DNA from: an uncultured Lachnospiraceae bacterium
GTDB lineage: Bacteria > Bacillota > Clostridia > Lachnospirales > Lachnospiraceae
Assembly: GCA_900539715.1 (NCBI GenBank)
Contig: UQDA01000022.1
Location: forward strand, 1-43,458
Length of the DNA: 43,458 nucleotides
Reading direction: 5' to 3'
Positions 23,833 to 32,566 of this stretch are shown in pieces. The translations under genes and the position numbers were made by a program. Each line of letters opens with the position of its first letter. Positions within the stretch are counted from its first letter, which is position 1. The notes under the pieces are model-generated. The model was not told the origin of the DNA. It did not search any database and was given only the letters and a program-made list of their open reading frames with translations.

Positions 23833-25875
23833 ATGGACAAAACATTATATTCACGCCCGCTTTCCCTTCGGGCGATACAGATGACAGACCCGTTCTGGAA
23901 AGAGGAAATGGAGCTCGTACGCCGGGAAGTGCTCCCATATCAGTGGGCGGCGTTAAACGATGCGGTAGAGGGCGCAGCGCCGAGCTTTTGTATGCATAAT
24001 TTTAAAACAGCAGGAAAGCTGAACCGTATGAAACGGGAGCAGGGAGGGGCATTTAACGAGCCTGTGTATACGTTTAGAGGATTTGAAAGGCTGCCGGAGG
24101 ATCCGAAACATCCGGGGGACGAGTTTTACGGTTTTGTATTTCAGGACAGTGATTTTTCAAAGTGGATAGAGGCGGTGGGGTATTCCCTGACACAGCATCC
24201 TGACCCGGCGCTGGAAAAAATCGCGGACGGGGCGATTGATATCGTATGTGCGGCGCAGCAGGATGACGGTTATCTGGATACTTATTATATCATCAACGGA
24301 AAGGATAAGATTTTTTCCAATCTGAAGGATCATCATGAGCTGTACTGCTTCGGACATCTGGCAGAAGGCGCGGTGGCATATTTTGAGGCTACAGGAAAGG
24401 ATAAGCTGCTCAAGGCGGCGGAACGCTTTGCGGATTATATTGCGGCGTATTTTGGCACGGATGAGGGAAAGTGCAAGGGCTATCCGGGACATGAGATCGC
24501 GGAGATGGCGCTGGTGCGTCTTTATGAAGTGACGGGAAAACCGGAATATCTGGAGCTTAGCCGGTATTTTGTGGATGAGAGAGGAAAACGTCCCTATTAT
24601 TTTGACAGGGAGCACCCTGAGGAAGTAAAAAAAGGACACGAGGATGAGCTTCGCTATTCCTATCATCAGGCGCACCTTCCGGTTCGTTCTCAGGATGAGG
24701 CGGTCGGTCATGCGGTCCGGGCGGTCTATCTGTATTCCGGCATGGCAGATGTGGCGCGTCTGACCGGAGATGAAACGCTTTATGAGGCATGCAGAAAACT
24801 TTGGGACAGCATCACCCGTGAAAAAATGTATATCACCGGAGGCATAGGATCGACCCATATCGGCGAAGCGTTTTCCTTTCCATATGACCTGCCGAACGAT
24901 ACGGCATATGCGGAAACATGCGCGTCCATCGGTCTTGTATTTTTTGCAAGAAGAATGCTGGAGATCAGACCGGATGCCCGCTATGCAAATGTGATGGAGC
25001 GGGCATTATATAACGGGATTTTAAGCGGTATGGCGCTGGATGGAAAGAGCTTTTTCTATGTGAATCCATTGGAGGTATTGCCGGAAGCCTGTCATAAGGA
25101 TGAACGGAAATCCCATGTGAAATCCGTTCGGCAGAAGTGGTTTGGCTGTGCCTGCTGCCCGCCCAATCTGGCGCGGCTCATCAGCTCCATCGGCTCTTAT
25201 GCCTATACGGAAAATGAGGATACGCTGTTTATACATTTGTATATGGGCGGGACTCTGGAAAAAAGGGTCGCGGGGAAAAAGGCCGATATTTGTATCGATT
25301 CCGGGATGCCGTGGAACGGGGATGTAAAGATACGGGTAAGAGCAGAAGATACCGGGCTTGTGCTGGCGCTGCGCCTGCCGGACTGGTGCAGCCATTATGA
25401 GCTGGAGGGCGCGGAAGGTGCGATAAAGGAAGAAAAAGACGGCTATCTGTACCTGAAAAAAGACTGGGAGGAAGAGGAGACGCTGACGCTCCATTTTCCG
25501 ATGGAGGCCCGTCTGATGGCAGCAGATGAGCGCGTGCGCGAGGATATCGGAAAAGCAGCGCTCATGCGCGGCCCGCTCGTATATTGCCTGGAAGAGGCGG
25601 ACAATGGAAAGGAGCTTGCGCTGTTATCCGTGAATCCGGATATGGATGAAATGATTCGGGAAACAGATATCTGCGGTGTCAGAATGATGGCGATCGAAGC
25701 GAACGGATATCGCATAAAGAAAGCGGAATCAGAGGAGAAAGCGGTGGAAAAGGCTTTGTACAGAAGGTATCAGAAACCTGAGAAAATTCCTGTCCGTCTG
25801 CATTTCATTCCCTACTACGCATGGGCGAACCGGGGTGAAAATGAAATGCAGATCTGGACTGCGGTTCAGGAATAA
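23833..25875 (+). CDS. GH127 beta-L-arabinofuranosidase
   Basis: A 680-residue glycoside hydrolase of family 127 (formerly DUF1680), which releases beta-L-arabinofuranose from plant hydroxyproline-rich glycoproteins and pectin side chains. The zinc/cysteine active site known from the Bifidobacterium enzyme HypBA1 is fully present: Glu345 (IGEAF), Glu361 and Cys363 (YAETCAS), and the Cys441-Cys442 pair in FGCACCPPNLARL, with matching spacing. An N-terminal (alpha/alpha)6 barrel of about 430 residues is followed by beta-sandwich domains. There is no signal peptide, so the substrate is taken up first. ATG 23833 with GGAGGAG is preferred over 23770. It is controlled by the divergent AraC gene and ends 9 bp from a convergent pseudouridine synthase gene. 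Confidence 0.95.
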   Translation: MDKTLYSRPLSLRAIQMTDPFWKEEMELVRREVLPYQWAALNDAVEGAAPSFCMHNFKTAGKLNRMKREQGGAFNEPVYTFRGFERLPEDPKHPGDEFYGFVFQDSDFSKWIEAVGYSLTQHPDPALEKIADGAIDIVCAAQQDDGYLDTYYIINGKDKIFSNLKDHHELYCFGHLAEGAVAYFEATGKDKLLKAAERFADYIAAYFGTDEGKCKGYPGHEIAEMALVRLYEVTGKPEYLELSRYFVDERGKRPYYFDREHPEEVKKGHEDELRYSYHQAHLPVRSQDEAVGHAVRAVYLYSGMADVARLTGDETLYEACRKLWDSITREKMYITGGIGSTHIGEAFSFPYDLPNDTAYAETCASIGLVFFARRMLEIRPDARYANVMERALYNGILSGMALDGKSFFYVNPLEVLPEACHKDERKSHVKSVRQKWFGCACCPPNLARLISSIGSYAYTENEDTLFIHLYMGGTLEKRVAGKKADICIDSGMPWNGDVKIRVRAEDTGLVLALRLPDWCSHYELEGAEGAIKEEKDGYLYLKKDWEEEETLTLHFPMEARLMAADERVREDIGKAALMRGPLVYCLEEADNGKELALLSVNPDMDEMIRETDICGVRMMAIEANGYRIKKAESEEKAVEKALYRRYQKPEKIPVRLHFIPYYAWANRGENEMQIWTAVQE

Positions 25876-25884
25876 AAAGGACTT

Positions 25885-26775
25885 TTATCCTTCCAGCACC
25901 CGGCGCATATCGTCCGGCATGGGCGCGTGAAATTCCATCTGCTCTCCGGTGATAGGATGGCGGAAAACAAGACGCGCTGCATGGAGCGCCTGACGGGAAA
26001 TCCACTCCATGTCGGGATTGTACAGGGAATCCCCTACAAGGGGAAAACCAAGATATTTCATATGGATGCGTATCTGATGGGTGCGGCCTGTTTCGAGTGT
26101 GAGTGAGAGCAGGCTGTGCCCGTTTTTATAATCGGTGACCCGATAGTGGGTGACAGCGCTTTCCCCTTTTTCAAAATCAACGGTGCGCTCTATGATGGAG
26201 CCCGGCTTTCTGCCGAGAGGAGCCGTGATCGTCCCGGAGGAAGGAGTGACATGCCCGCGGGAGATACCGAGATATTCCCGGTGGATTTCCCGGTTTTTGA
26301 CCATAGTGGCGAGAATGCTCCCGCTGACGAGGTGTTTTGCGACAATCGTCAGACCGGAGGTATTGTGGTCCAGCCGGTTGATGCAGCGGAATACGAAAGG
26401 CTGCCCTTTTTGGGAAAAATACCAGGCAAGTCCGTTCCCGAGGGAGCGGGTGTAGTTATTCATGGAAGGGTGGATAGGAAGGTCTGCGGGCTTGTTGATG
26501 ACCATCAGATCTTCGTCCTCATATACAATATTGAGCGGGAGGAACACAGGAGGGATTTTTTCCGAGACTGCCGTTTCCTGAATATGTACCGTGAGAACGT
26601 CCCCAACAGAGAGGGGATGTACCATGTAGGCGAAGTTTCCGTTTATCAGAATGCTTTCGGGCATCTTTTTCAAATCAGTGATATTAGCGGAAGAATAGCC
26701 TTTTTTCTTTAAAAAGCGGGCGACGGTCATGCAATCGTCGCCCTTTGTGATATCATATCTTAAAATACGTTCCAT
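25885..26775 (-). CDS. RluA family pseudouridine synthase
   Basis: A 296-residue enzyme that isomerises uridine to pseudouridine in rRNA or tRNA. An N-terminal S4-like RNA-binding region (ARFLKKKGYSSANITDLKKM) precedes the catalytic domain, whose INRLDHNTSGLTIVAKH carries the catalytic Asp. TGRTHQIRIHMKYLGFPLVGD and ALHAARLVFRHPITGE are further family motifs. The target position (RluD-, RluC- or TruC-like) cannot be decided. The ATG follows directly after the potD stop codon (TAAATG) with only a distant GAGG in the potD end, so translation is probably coupled to potD. This places an RNA-modification gene at the end of a polyamine-transport operon. Confidence 0.92.
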   Translation of the reverse strand: MERILRYDITKGDDCMTVARFLKKKGYSSANITDLKKMPESILINGNFAYMVHPLSVGDVLTVHIQETAVSEKIPPVFLPLNIVYEDEDLMVINKPADLPIHPSMNNYTRSLGNGLAWYFSQKGQPFVFRCINRLDHNTSGLTIVAKHLVSGSILATMVKNREIHREYLGISRGHVTPSSGTITAPLGRKPGSIIERTVDFEKGESAVTHYRVTDYKNGHSLLSLTLETGRTHQIRIHMKYLGFPLVGDSLYNPDMEWISRQALHAARLVFRHPITGEQMEFHAPMPDDMRRVLEG

Positions 26776-27855
26776 TTAGTTGGATTTGACCTCTTTCCAC
26801 ATCTCGTTATAAAGAGCATCTCCCTCCTCGCTCAGATAGGTGAAGGTTTCCAGATTGGGATACTGGCTTAAATCGGGGAAAGCGATAGGAGAATTTTTAA
26901 GCGCCTCGTCCTCAATAAGCTCGCGCGCCGCTTCGTTGGGCGTGGAGTAGGTGATATATTCAAAGTTCTTCAGGGCGACATCGCCGCGGCACATAAAGTC
27001 AATGAACTTTTCGGCATTCTCTCTGTTGGGCGCATTTTTGGGAATGACCCAGGAATCTATCCATACATTGGTGCCTTCCTTCGGAACGACATATTCCAGA
27101 TCGGCGTTTTCACGCTGCGTAAAGATTGCCTCGCCGGAATAGATAACGCCGAGGGCGGCTTCGCCTCCGATCATTTTATCGCGTACCTGATCGATGACAT
27201 ATGCCTGAACGAGAGGTTTCTGATCGATGAGGATATCGCGGGCGGCAGCCAGTTCGGTTTCATCCAGTGTGTTCATGGAAGCGCCGTTTAATTTGAGGGC
27301 AACCATGAAAGCGTCGCGGACGGAATCCTGCATCAGGATGCTGTCGGCATATTTTTCGTCCCAGAGGATAGACCAGCTGTCCACAGGCTCGTTTACCATC
27401 GTCTTGTTATAAAGGATGCCAACGGTGCCCCAGCAGTACGGAACGGAATATTTGTTTTCAGGGTCGAAGCCTTTTGACTGCTCCCAGTACTGTGCGCCGA
27501 TATTTGCCTTTACGTTCGGCATGTTGTCAAAGTTTAACTCTGCCAGAAGGTCGTTTTCAATCATCTTGTTGATCATATAGTCGGAGGGGCAGATGACATC
27601 GTATGCGGATGCTCCGGTCTCCACCTTCGGATACATGGTCTCGTTTGTCTCAAATTCGTCATAAATGACTTTGATGCCGGTTTCATCTTCGAACATCGCG
27701 AGTGTATCGGGGTCGATATATTCACCCCAGTTATATACAACGACCTCGCCATTGGAGCCGGCGGAAGAGGATGCACCGCAGCCGGTCAGGAGACCTGCGG
27801 AAAGAACGCCTGTCAAAAGGCAGCAAAAAATCCTGTTAAGTGTTTTCTTTTTCAT
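26776..27855 (-). CDS. potD: Spermidine/putrescine ABC transporter substrate-binding lipoprotein
   Basis: A 359-residue periplasmic-type binding protein of the PotD/PotF family, anchored outside the membrane. The lipobox LLTGC places the lipidated Cys at residue 26, after KKKTLNRIF and a hydrophobic stretch. Family motifs: VVYNWGEYIDPDTLAMFEDE near the N-terminus, YDVICPSDYMINKMI, and YSVPYCWGTVGILYN. The C-terminal WIDSWVIPKNAPNRENAEKF is also typical. AAAGGA supports the start. It is the fifth gene of the operon and supplies polyamine to the PotABC pump. Confidence 0.95.
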   Translation of the reverse strand: MKKKTLNRIFCCLLTGVLSAGLLTGCGASSSAGSNGEVVVYNWGEYIDPDTLAMFEDETGIKVIYDEFETNETMYPKVETGASAYDVICPSDYMINKMIENDLLAELNFDNMPNVKANIGAQYWEQSKGFDPENKYSVPYCWGTVGILYNKTMVNEPVDSWSILWDEKYADSILMQDSVRDAFMVALKLNGASMNTLDETELAAARDILIDQKPLVQAYVIDQVRDKMIGGEAALGVIYSGEAIFTQRENADLEYVVPKEGTNVWIDSWVIPKNAPNRENAEKFIDFMCRGDVALKNFEYITYSTPNEAARELIEDEALKNSPIAFPDLSQYPNLETFTYLSEEGDALYNEMWKEVKSN

Positions 27856-27892
27856 CGTTTGTTCCTTTCAATATAAGATATTCAGCTTGTTA

Positions 27893-28669
27893 TCAGTGCT
27901 TTTCCTTTTGTCTGGGCGCCTTGTTTACAAGTATCAGAAGGATAAGGACAGTAACAAATATCAAGGTGGACAGCGCGTACATTTCAGGCTTGATGCCCTT
28001 TCTCACTTCGGTATAGATTTTAGTGGAAAGCGTATCTACGCCGGGACCTTTTGTAAAGTGGGTGATGATAAAATCATCCAGTGACATTGTAAATGCCATT
28101 AAGAAGCCGGATGAGACGCCCGGAAGGATATCCGGGAACACAACCTTGAAAAAGGCTTTCCACGGGGAGGCCCCAAGGTCCAGCGCCGCTTCATAGACGC
28201 TGGGATTTAACTGCTTTAGCCGCGGCATTACGCTCAGGATCACATAAGGGATATTAAATGTGATATGCGAAAGCAGGATAGTGGTAAAACCGAATTTTGC
28301 ACGGAATGTTAAAAACAGAAGCATCAGGGAAATTCCCGTGACGATTTCCGCATTCAGCATTGGGATGTTCGTAATACCCATGAGCACTGCCCGGTTCTTT
28401 TTTTTCATGCCCTGAATGGACAGGGCGGCAATCGTGCCTATCAGCGTGGCGATGACAGCTGAAAGAAGCGCAATGAGCAGCGTGTTGTAAAGAGCCTGCA
28501 TGATATCACGGTTGGAAAAAAGCTCTACATACCATTTTGTCGTAAAGCCTCCCCATTTTGCGCGCGTCCGGCTGGCATTGAAGGAAAGGACAATGAGCGT
28601 CGCGATGGGAGCATACATAAAAATGAAGATGAGGGCGATATATACTTTTTGTGCAGCGGTTTTGATCAT
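27893..28669 (-). CDS. potC: Spermidine/putrescine ABC transporter permease
   Basis: A 258-residue membrane permease with six hydrophobic segments; the first is YIALIFIFMYAPIATLIVLSF. The EAA loop that contacts PotA is around VYEAALDLGASPWKAFFKVV. It pairs with PotB to form the polyamine channel. Its ATG overlaps the potB stop as ATGA, so the two are translationally coupled, and 37 bp separate it from potD. Confidence 0.94.
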   Translation of the reverse strand: MIKTAAQKVYIALIFIFMYAPIATLIVLSFNASRTRAKWGGFTTKWYVELFSNRDIMQALYNTLLIALLSAVIATLIGTIAALSIQGMKKKNRAVLMGITNIPMLNAEIVTGISLMLLFLTFRAKFGFTTILLSHITFNIPYVILSVMPRLKQLNPSVYEAALDLGASPWKAFFKVVFPDILPGVSSGFLMAFTMSLDDFIITHFTKGPGVDTLSTKIYTEVRKGIKPEMYALSTLIFVTVLILLILVNKAPRQKEKH

Positions 28670-29523
28670 AATGTCGTTCCCTCCCCGTTTTTATCGAAAA
28701 CTGCGGTGAGCACCATGTTGATGATGATAAATATCATCAGAACGATGGAAAGTCCGCTTCCCAGATGCCAGTTGCCCGCCTGTGTAAATTCCTGCTCGAT
28801 GACATTGCCTATGAGCAGTATTTTGCTGCCGCCCAGAAGGTTGGAAATAACGAATGTTGTGAGAGCGGGTACGAATACCATGGTAATACCGCTGATGACA
28901 CCGGGCAGACTCAGAGGGAAAATGACCCTGAAAAAAGTCTGAACAGCGTTTGCCCCCAGGTCGTGAGCGGCATTTATGACGTTCACATCTATTTTAGAGA
29001 GCGCATTATAAAGCGGAAGTACCATAAAAGGCAGGAAGTTGTAAACCATGCCGAGGATAATGGCGCCCGGCGTGTTGATGATATTGAGTGCGGGCAGACC
29101 GAAAAAAGAGAGGATAGAATTGATGACCCCGGTTTTTTCGAGAAGCGTCTGCCATGCCAGTGTGCGGAGAAGGAAATTCATCCACATCGGCAAAATAAAT
29201 ACCATCACGATAAAGCTTTTCTGGTTGACCTTGCGTGCGGTCAGTATCATGGCCAGCGGATAGGCAAGGAGCAGACAGATAAGCGTGCTGATAAGGGACA
29301 GGACAAGGGCGGAAATGAGCGCCTTTATATGCTCCGGAGAGCTGATGGAAGTAATGTTTTTCAGGGTAAAGGCCCCTGTATTGTCGGTCAGTCCGTAATA
29401 AAATATCATGCACAGCGGGATGATGATAAAGGCTGCGGACCAGAAAAGATAAGGTCCCGCCATCCAGCGGCTGTGCGGCCACGGCGTTCTGGGCGTGACG
29501 TTTTTTTTCACTGTTTTACTCAT
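28666..29523 (-). CDS. potB: Spermidine/putrescine ABC transporter permease
   Basis: A 285-residue permease with about six membrane segments, beginning after a basic N-terminal arm at WMAGPYLFWSAAFIIIPLCM. The EAA loop is near NAAHDLGANAVQTFFRVIFP. ATG 29523 overlaps the potA stop by eight bases; the in-frame ATG at 29544 is an alternative that would add seven residues. It forms the channel with PotC. Confidence 0.93.
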   Translation of the reverse strand: MSKTVKKNVTPRTPWPHSRWMAGPYLFWSAAFIIIPLCMIFYYGLTDNTGAFTLKNITSISSPEHIKALISALVLSLISTLICLLLAYPLAMILTARKVNQKSFIVMVFILPMWMNFLLRTLAWQTLLEKTGVINSILSFFGLPALNIINTPGAIILGMVYNFLPFMVLPLYNALSKIDVNVINAAHDLGANAVQTFFRVIFPLSLPGVISGITMVFVPALTTFVISNLLGGSKILLIGNVIEQEFTQAGNWHLGSGLSIVLMIFIIINMVLTAVFDKNGEGTTL

Positions 29524-30589
29524 CGACAGACACAGCCTCCTCATCTTCTGAAGCGGGCTTGTTCATGATCTGAATGTCAAAGGGGTCAACCTTGATGCCC
29601 ACCTTTGTGCCGACAGGGAACATATCGGTAGAATGCACCAGCCATTCAAAGCCGTTTGCAGTAACTTCCATTTCATAGTGGACGCCTTTGAATATCAGAT
29701 GGGTCACGATACCGTCGATAGAGCCTTCGCCAGGCGCTACAAGGTCTACGTCTTCAGGACGTATCACCACATCGACGGGCTTGTTTGTGCCAAATCCCTT
29801 ATCCACGCAGGCGAAATTGTGACCAAGAATGGAAACGAGCTCATCGCGGACCATCGTTCCCCCGATGATATTGGAATCGCCGATGAAGTCTGCAACAAAT
29901 GCGTTTTCAGGCTCGTTGTAGATTTTTTCCGGCGTGCCGATCTGCTGGATATATCCCTGATTCATGACAACGATAGTGTCGGACATGGTCAGGGCTTCCT
30001 CCTGGTCATGGGTTACATAGATAAAGGTGATGCCCAGTTCATTTTTTAAACGGATGAGCTCGTACTGCATATCCTGGCGCAGCTTTAAATCCAGCGCACC
30101 GAGGGGTTCGTCCAAAAGAAGGAGCTTGGGCTCATTGACTATCGCGCGGGCGATGGCGATACGCTGCTGCTGGCCGCCGCTCAAGGAATCGGGCATACGC
30201 TTTTCGTAGCCGTCCAGATTAACGAGCTTTAAGGCATATTTAATTTTGTCCTGGATATAGGACTGGGTCTTTCCTTTTATTTTTAAGCCGAAAGCAATGT
30301 TGTCCGCGATAGTCATGTGCGGGAACAGGGCGTATTTCTGAAAGACTGTGTTGAGCTGACGTTTATTCGGAGGAAGCTCGGTAATATCTTTACCGTCAAA
30401 TAAAACCCGTCCGTTGTCAGGCTTTTCAAAGCCGCCGATGATGCGCAGCGTTGTTGTTTTGCCGCATCCGCTCGGTCCGAGAAGCGTCAGAAATTCATTT
30501 TCTCGGATATACAGATTCAGGTCGTCCAGAACTGTTGTGTCATCATAAATTTTTGTGATGTGCTGTAAGTCGATCAGCCTAGTGCTCAT
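29516..30589 (-). CDS. potA: Spermidine/putrescine ABC transporter ATP-binding protein
   Basis: A 357-residue ATPase that energises polyamine import. Walker A GPSGCGKTT, Q-loop VFQKYALFPHM, signature LSGGQQQR, Walker B LLLDEPLGALD and the switch His in YVTHDQEEAL are all intact. A C-terminal TOBE-type regulatory domain (about 280-357) follows. ATG 30589 has GAGGGG upstream; a GTG at 30619, preceded by AAAGGA, would add ten residues and cannot be excluded. It lies between the XRE-cupin regulator and potB. Confidence 0.94.
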   Translation of the reverse strand: MSTRLIDLQHITKIYDDTTVLDDLNLYIRENEFLTLLGPSGCGKTTTLRIIGGFEKPDNGRVLFDGKDITELPPNKRQLNTVFQKYALFPHMTIADNIAFGLKIKGKTQSYIQDKIKYALKLVNLDGYEKRMPDSLSGGQQQRIAIARAIVNEPKLLLLDEPLGALDLKLRQDMQYELIRLKNELGITFIYVTHDQEEALTMSDTIVVMNQGYIQQIGTPEKIYNEPENAFVADFIGDSNIIGGTMVRDELVSILGHNFACVDKGFGTNKPVDVVIRPEDVDLVAPGEGSIDGIVTHLIFKGVHYEMEVTANGFEWLVHSTDMFPVGTKVGIKVDPFDIQIMNKPASEDEEAVSVDE

Positions 30590-30655
30590 TGGTGCGGTCC
30601 CCTCACAGTGACTCGGCACTGTTCCTTTCTTAAATAGTAAAAATGGATGCGGTTT

Positions 30656-31195
30656 TTAAAAGCTTGGAGGGCTGGAGACCCATATGAGGCATGCGCCGCT
30701 TTTGGGGCTTGCCGAAATATAGTGGGTCGAGCGGGGGGTAAAATAAAAGGATTCCCCCTTTTTGGCGCGCCAGCTCTGTTTCCCGAGATGGATCGTAATG
30801 CTGCCGCTCAAAACATAGCCGAATTCCTCGCCCTCGTGCGGGTTGTCCGGATAGGTGCTGCCGCCAGGCTCTAATGTCAGGCGGATAGGTTCCATGATGT
30901 TTTTCTGGGCATTTGGAATGATCCATTCTGTTTTGTTTTTGTACTCGTCATCCAGCTTCTCGAAATAATCGCTCTCTTTAAAGACTATCTGCTCGTCAGA
31001 TTCTTCACTGAAAAAATCTTTCAGGTCGGTACCCAGCGCCTGCAGGATGTCTATCAGGGTGGCAATGGAGGGTGAGGTCAGGTCTCTTTCAAACTGGGAG
31101 ATAAAGCCTTTGGACAGCTCGGTACGGTCTGCCAGCTCCTCCTGGGTAAGCCCCTTCTGGATGCGGAGTTCTTTTACTTTTGCTCCGATTTTCAT
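30656..31195 (-). CDS. XRE-cupin transcriptional regulator of the pot operon (PuuR-like)
   Basis: A 179-residue regulator: an XRE helix-turn-helix (residues 5-60, VKELRIQKGLTQEELADRTE then LSKGFISQFERDLTSPSIAT) followed by a small cupin domain (about 110-179, GGSTYPDNPHEGEEFGYVLSG). This architecture is seen in PuuR and other polyamine-responsive repressors. As first gene of the pot operon it is well placed to control its own transcription, with TTAAAC/GTTTAA repeats downstream of the promoter as likely operator. Sensing of spermidine or putrescine by the cupin is inferred from family and context. Confidence 0.92.
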   Translation of the reverse strand: MKIGAKVKELRIQKGLTQEELADRTELSKGFISQFERDLTSPSIATLIDILQALGTDLKDFFSEESDEQIVFKESDYFEKLDDEYKNKTEWIIPNAQKNIMEPIRLTLEPGGSTYPDNPHEGEEFGYVLSGSITIHLGKQSWRAKKGESFYFTPRSTHYISASPKSGACLIWVSSPPSF

Positions 31196-31237
31196 AAAAT
31201 CCCCGTTTCGTTGCGCGTGTTCCGGTTTACAGTAATT

Positions 31238-31265
31238 TTAAACAAAAAGTTTAATGATACTAAAC
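31238..31265. promoter_or_regulatory. TTAAAC inverted repeats, candidate operator of the XRE-cupin regulator
   Basis: TTAAAC (31238-31243) is mirrored by GTTTAA (31249-31254), and a further TAAAC (31261-31265) pairs with the same GTTTA at a 7-bp spacing. The cluster lies just downstream of the expected transcription start of the pot operon. Confidence 0.5.
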
Positions 31266-31281
31266 AAACGCACTGGAATTT

Positions 31282-31309
31282 ATTATACGTTTTTTGAGGG
31301 AGATGTCAA
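31282..31309 (-). promoter_or_regulatory. Consensus promoter of the pot operon
   Basis: On the minus strand, TTGACA (31309-31304) and TATAAT (31287-31282) are perfect hexamers with a 16-bp spacer. The expected start is near 31275, about 80 bases upstream of the regulator gene. Confidence 0.75.
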
Positions 31310-31348
31310 TGGGGATTTTGTGTTTTTTTATTTTAAATGAAAAGGGGA

Positions 31349-31378
31349 TTAACAAAAGTATGTTAGCTATGGTAGAAT
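31349..31378 (+). promoter_or_regulatory. Promoter of the lactonase gene
   Basis: TTAACA (31349-31354) and TAGAAT (31373-31378) lie 18 bp apart, with a start expected near 31385 and AGGAGG before the gene. Confidence 0.55.
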
Positions 31379-31416
31379 AAAAGAAATCAGATCCTTGTTT
31401 ACAGGAGGTTTTTTGA

Positions 31417-32469
31417 ATGGATGCTCAGAAAAAATATGTTGCCTATGTTTCTACCTATACTATGGGGGATAATCACGGCATTACAATTTATGATGTGGAT
31501 GTAGAAAAGGGAAGATTTTCACTGAAGGACAGGGTAGAGATAACAAACTCTTCCTACCTGACGATATCCCACAACCGCAGATGGCTGTATTCTATCACAG
31601 ACTTTGGTGTGGAATCATATGAGATACAGCCGGACGGTACATTGAAGGTCATCAATATAGCGGGGATAAACGGTATGCGTGGATGCTATCTGTCAACGGA
31701 CTACGAAGACAGATATCTGTTTGTGGCGGGCTGGCATGACGGCAAGATAACGGCGCTCCGGTTGAATGAGGACGGGAGCGTGGGCGAGATAACGGACGAG
31801 ATTTTCCACAGGGGGCTTGGAAGTATTGCAGAACGTAATTTCCGGCCGCATGTGAGCTGTGTGAAGATGACACGCGACAACCATTATCTGTGCGCTGCCG
31901 ACTTGGGGATGGACCATGTGAAGGTCTACCGGCTGGACCATAGTACGGGTAAGCTGACGCTGGCGGACGTCATCCGAAGCGAGATGGAATCTGCTCCCCG
32001 GCATTTAAAATTCAGTCAGGACGGGAGTATCCTGTATATCGTCCACGAACTGAAAAATATCATAGACGTTTATACATACCGAGAGGAGAAGGGGAATCCT
32101 TTCTTTGAGAAGATACAGACAGTCTCTACGGTCAACGATTATCATGCGTCGAACTCGGCGGCCAGCGCACTGAACCTGTCGGAGGATTTCCGGTATCTGG
32201 TCAGCTCCAATGCGGGCGACAACAGTGTGATAATGTATCGTATCGATCAGGAAAAGGGGCTGCTTGAACGTATATTCTGTCTGCCGATCAGCGGAGAGTA
32301 TCCGAAAGACGCAGCGCTGTTCCCGGATAACAAGCATCTGGTTTCACTGAATCATGAATCCAATACGATGACGTTTTTCAATGTAGATGTAGAAAAGGGA
32401 CTGATAGTCATGAACGGTCCGGAGATACGTGTAGACCAGCCCAACTGCGTTATATTCCACAGGCTGTAG
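31417..32469 (+). CDS. Lactonase family beta-propeller protein (6-phosphogluconolactonase-like)
   Basis: A 350-residue seven-bladed beta-propeller of the lactonase / YkgB (Pgl) family (PF10282-type), whose members hydrolyse 6-phosphogluconolactone in the oxidative pentose phosphate pathway. Typical blade motifs are YLTISHNRRWLYSIT, NFRPHVSCVKMTRDNHYLCA, APRHLKFSQDGSILYIVHEL and YPKDAALFPDNKHLVSLNHE. There is no signal peptide. The family also contains lactonases for other substrates, and no zwf or gnd gene is nearby, so the exact substrate is open. AGGAGG lies eight bases before the start. It is a single gene ended by a long hairpin. Confidence 0.85.
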   Translation: MDAQKKYVAYVSTYTMGDNHGITIYDVDVEKGRFSLKDRVEITNSSYLTISHNRRWLYSITDFGVESYEIQPDGTLKVINIAGINGMRGCYLSTDYEDRYLFVAGWHDGKITALRLNEDGSVGEITDEIFHRGLGSIAERNFRPHVSCVKMTRDNHYLCAADLGMDHVKVYRLDHSTGKLTLADVIRSEMESAPRHLKFSQDGSILYIVHELKNIIDVYTYREEKGNPFFEKIQTVSTVNDYHASNSAASALNLSEDFRYLVSSNAGDNSVIMYRIDQEKGLLERIFCLPISGEYPKDAALFPDNKHLVSLNHESNTMTFFNVDVEKGLIVMNGPEIRVDQPNCVIFHRL

Positions 32470-32487
32470 GGCAGGAGACAGGTATGG

Positions 32488-32559
32488 AAAAAGGCCATTC
32501 TACTGATGTGCCCCCAGAAAGTCAGACTTTGGGGGCACTGCAGCAGAGTGACCTTTTTT
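32488..32559. terminator. Very long bidirectional terminator hairpin
   Basis: An imperfect hairpin of about 30 bp folds from AAAAAGG (32488-32494) to CCTTTTTT (32552-32559). It includes the perfect inner stem GTGCCCCCA/TGGGGGCAC (32508-32516 with 32530-32538) and a middle stem CATTCT.CTG/CAG.AGAGTG. It lies between the convergent lactonase and aroC genes and has T runs at the end on both strands. Confidence 0.85.
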
Positions 32560-32566
32560 GTTGTTA

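Noticed and set aside
28765..29568. 267-codon plus-strand frame opposite potB
   Set aside because: Highly charged, low-hydrophobicity shadow of a membrane protein gene with no ribosome binding site.
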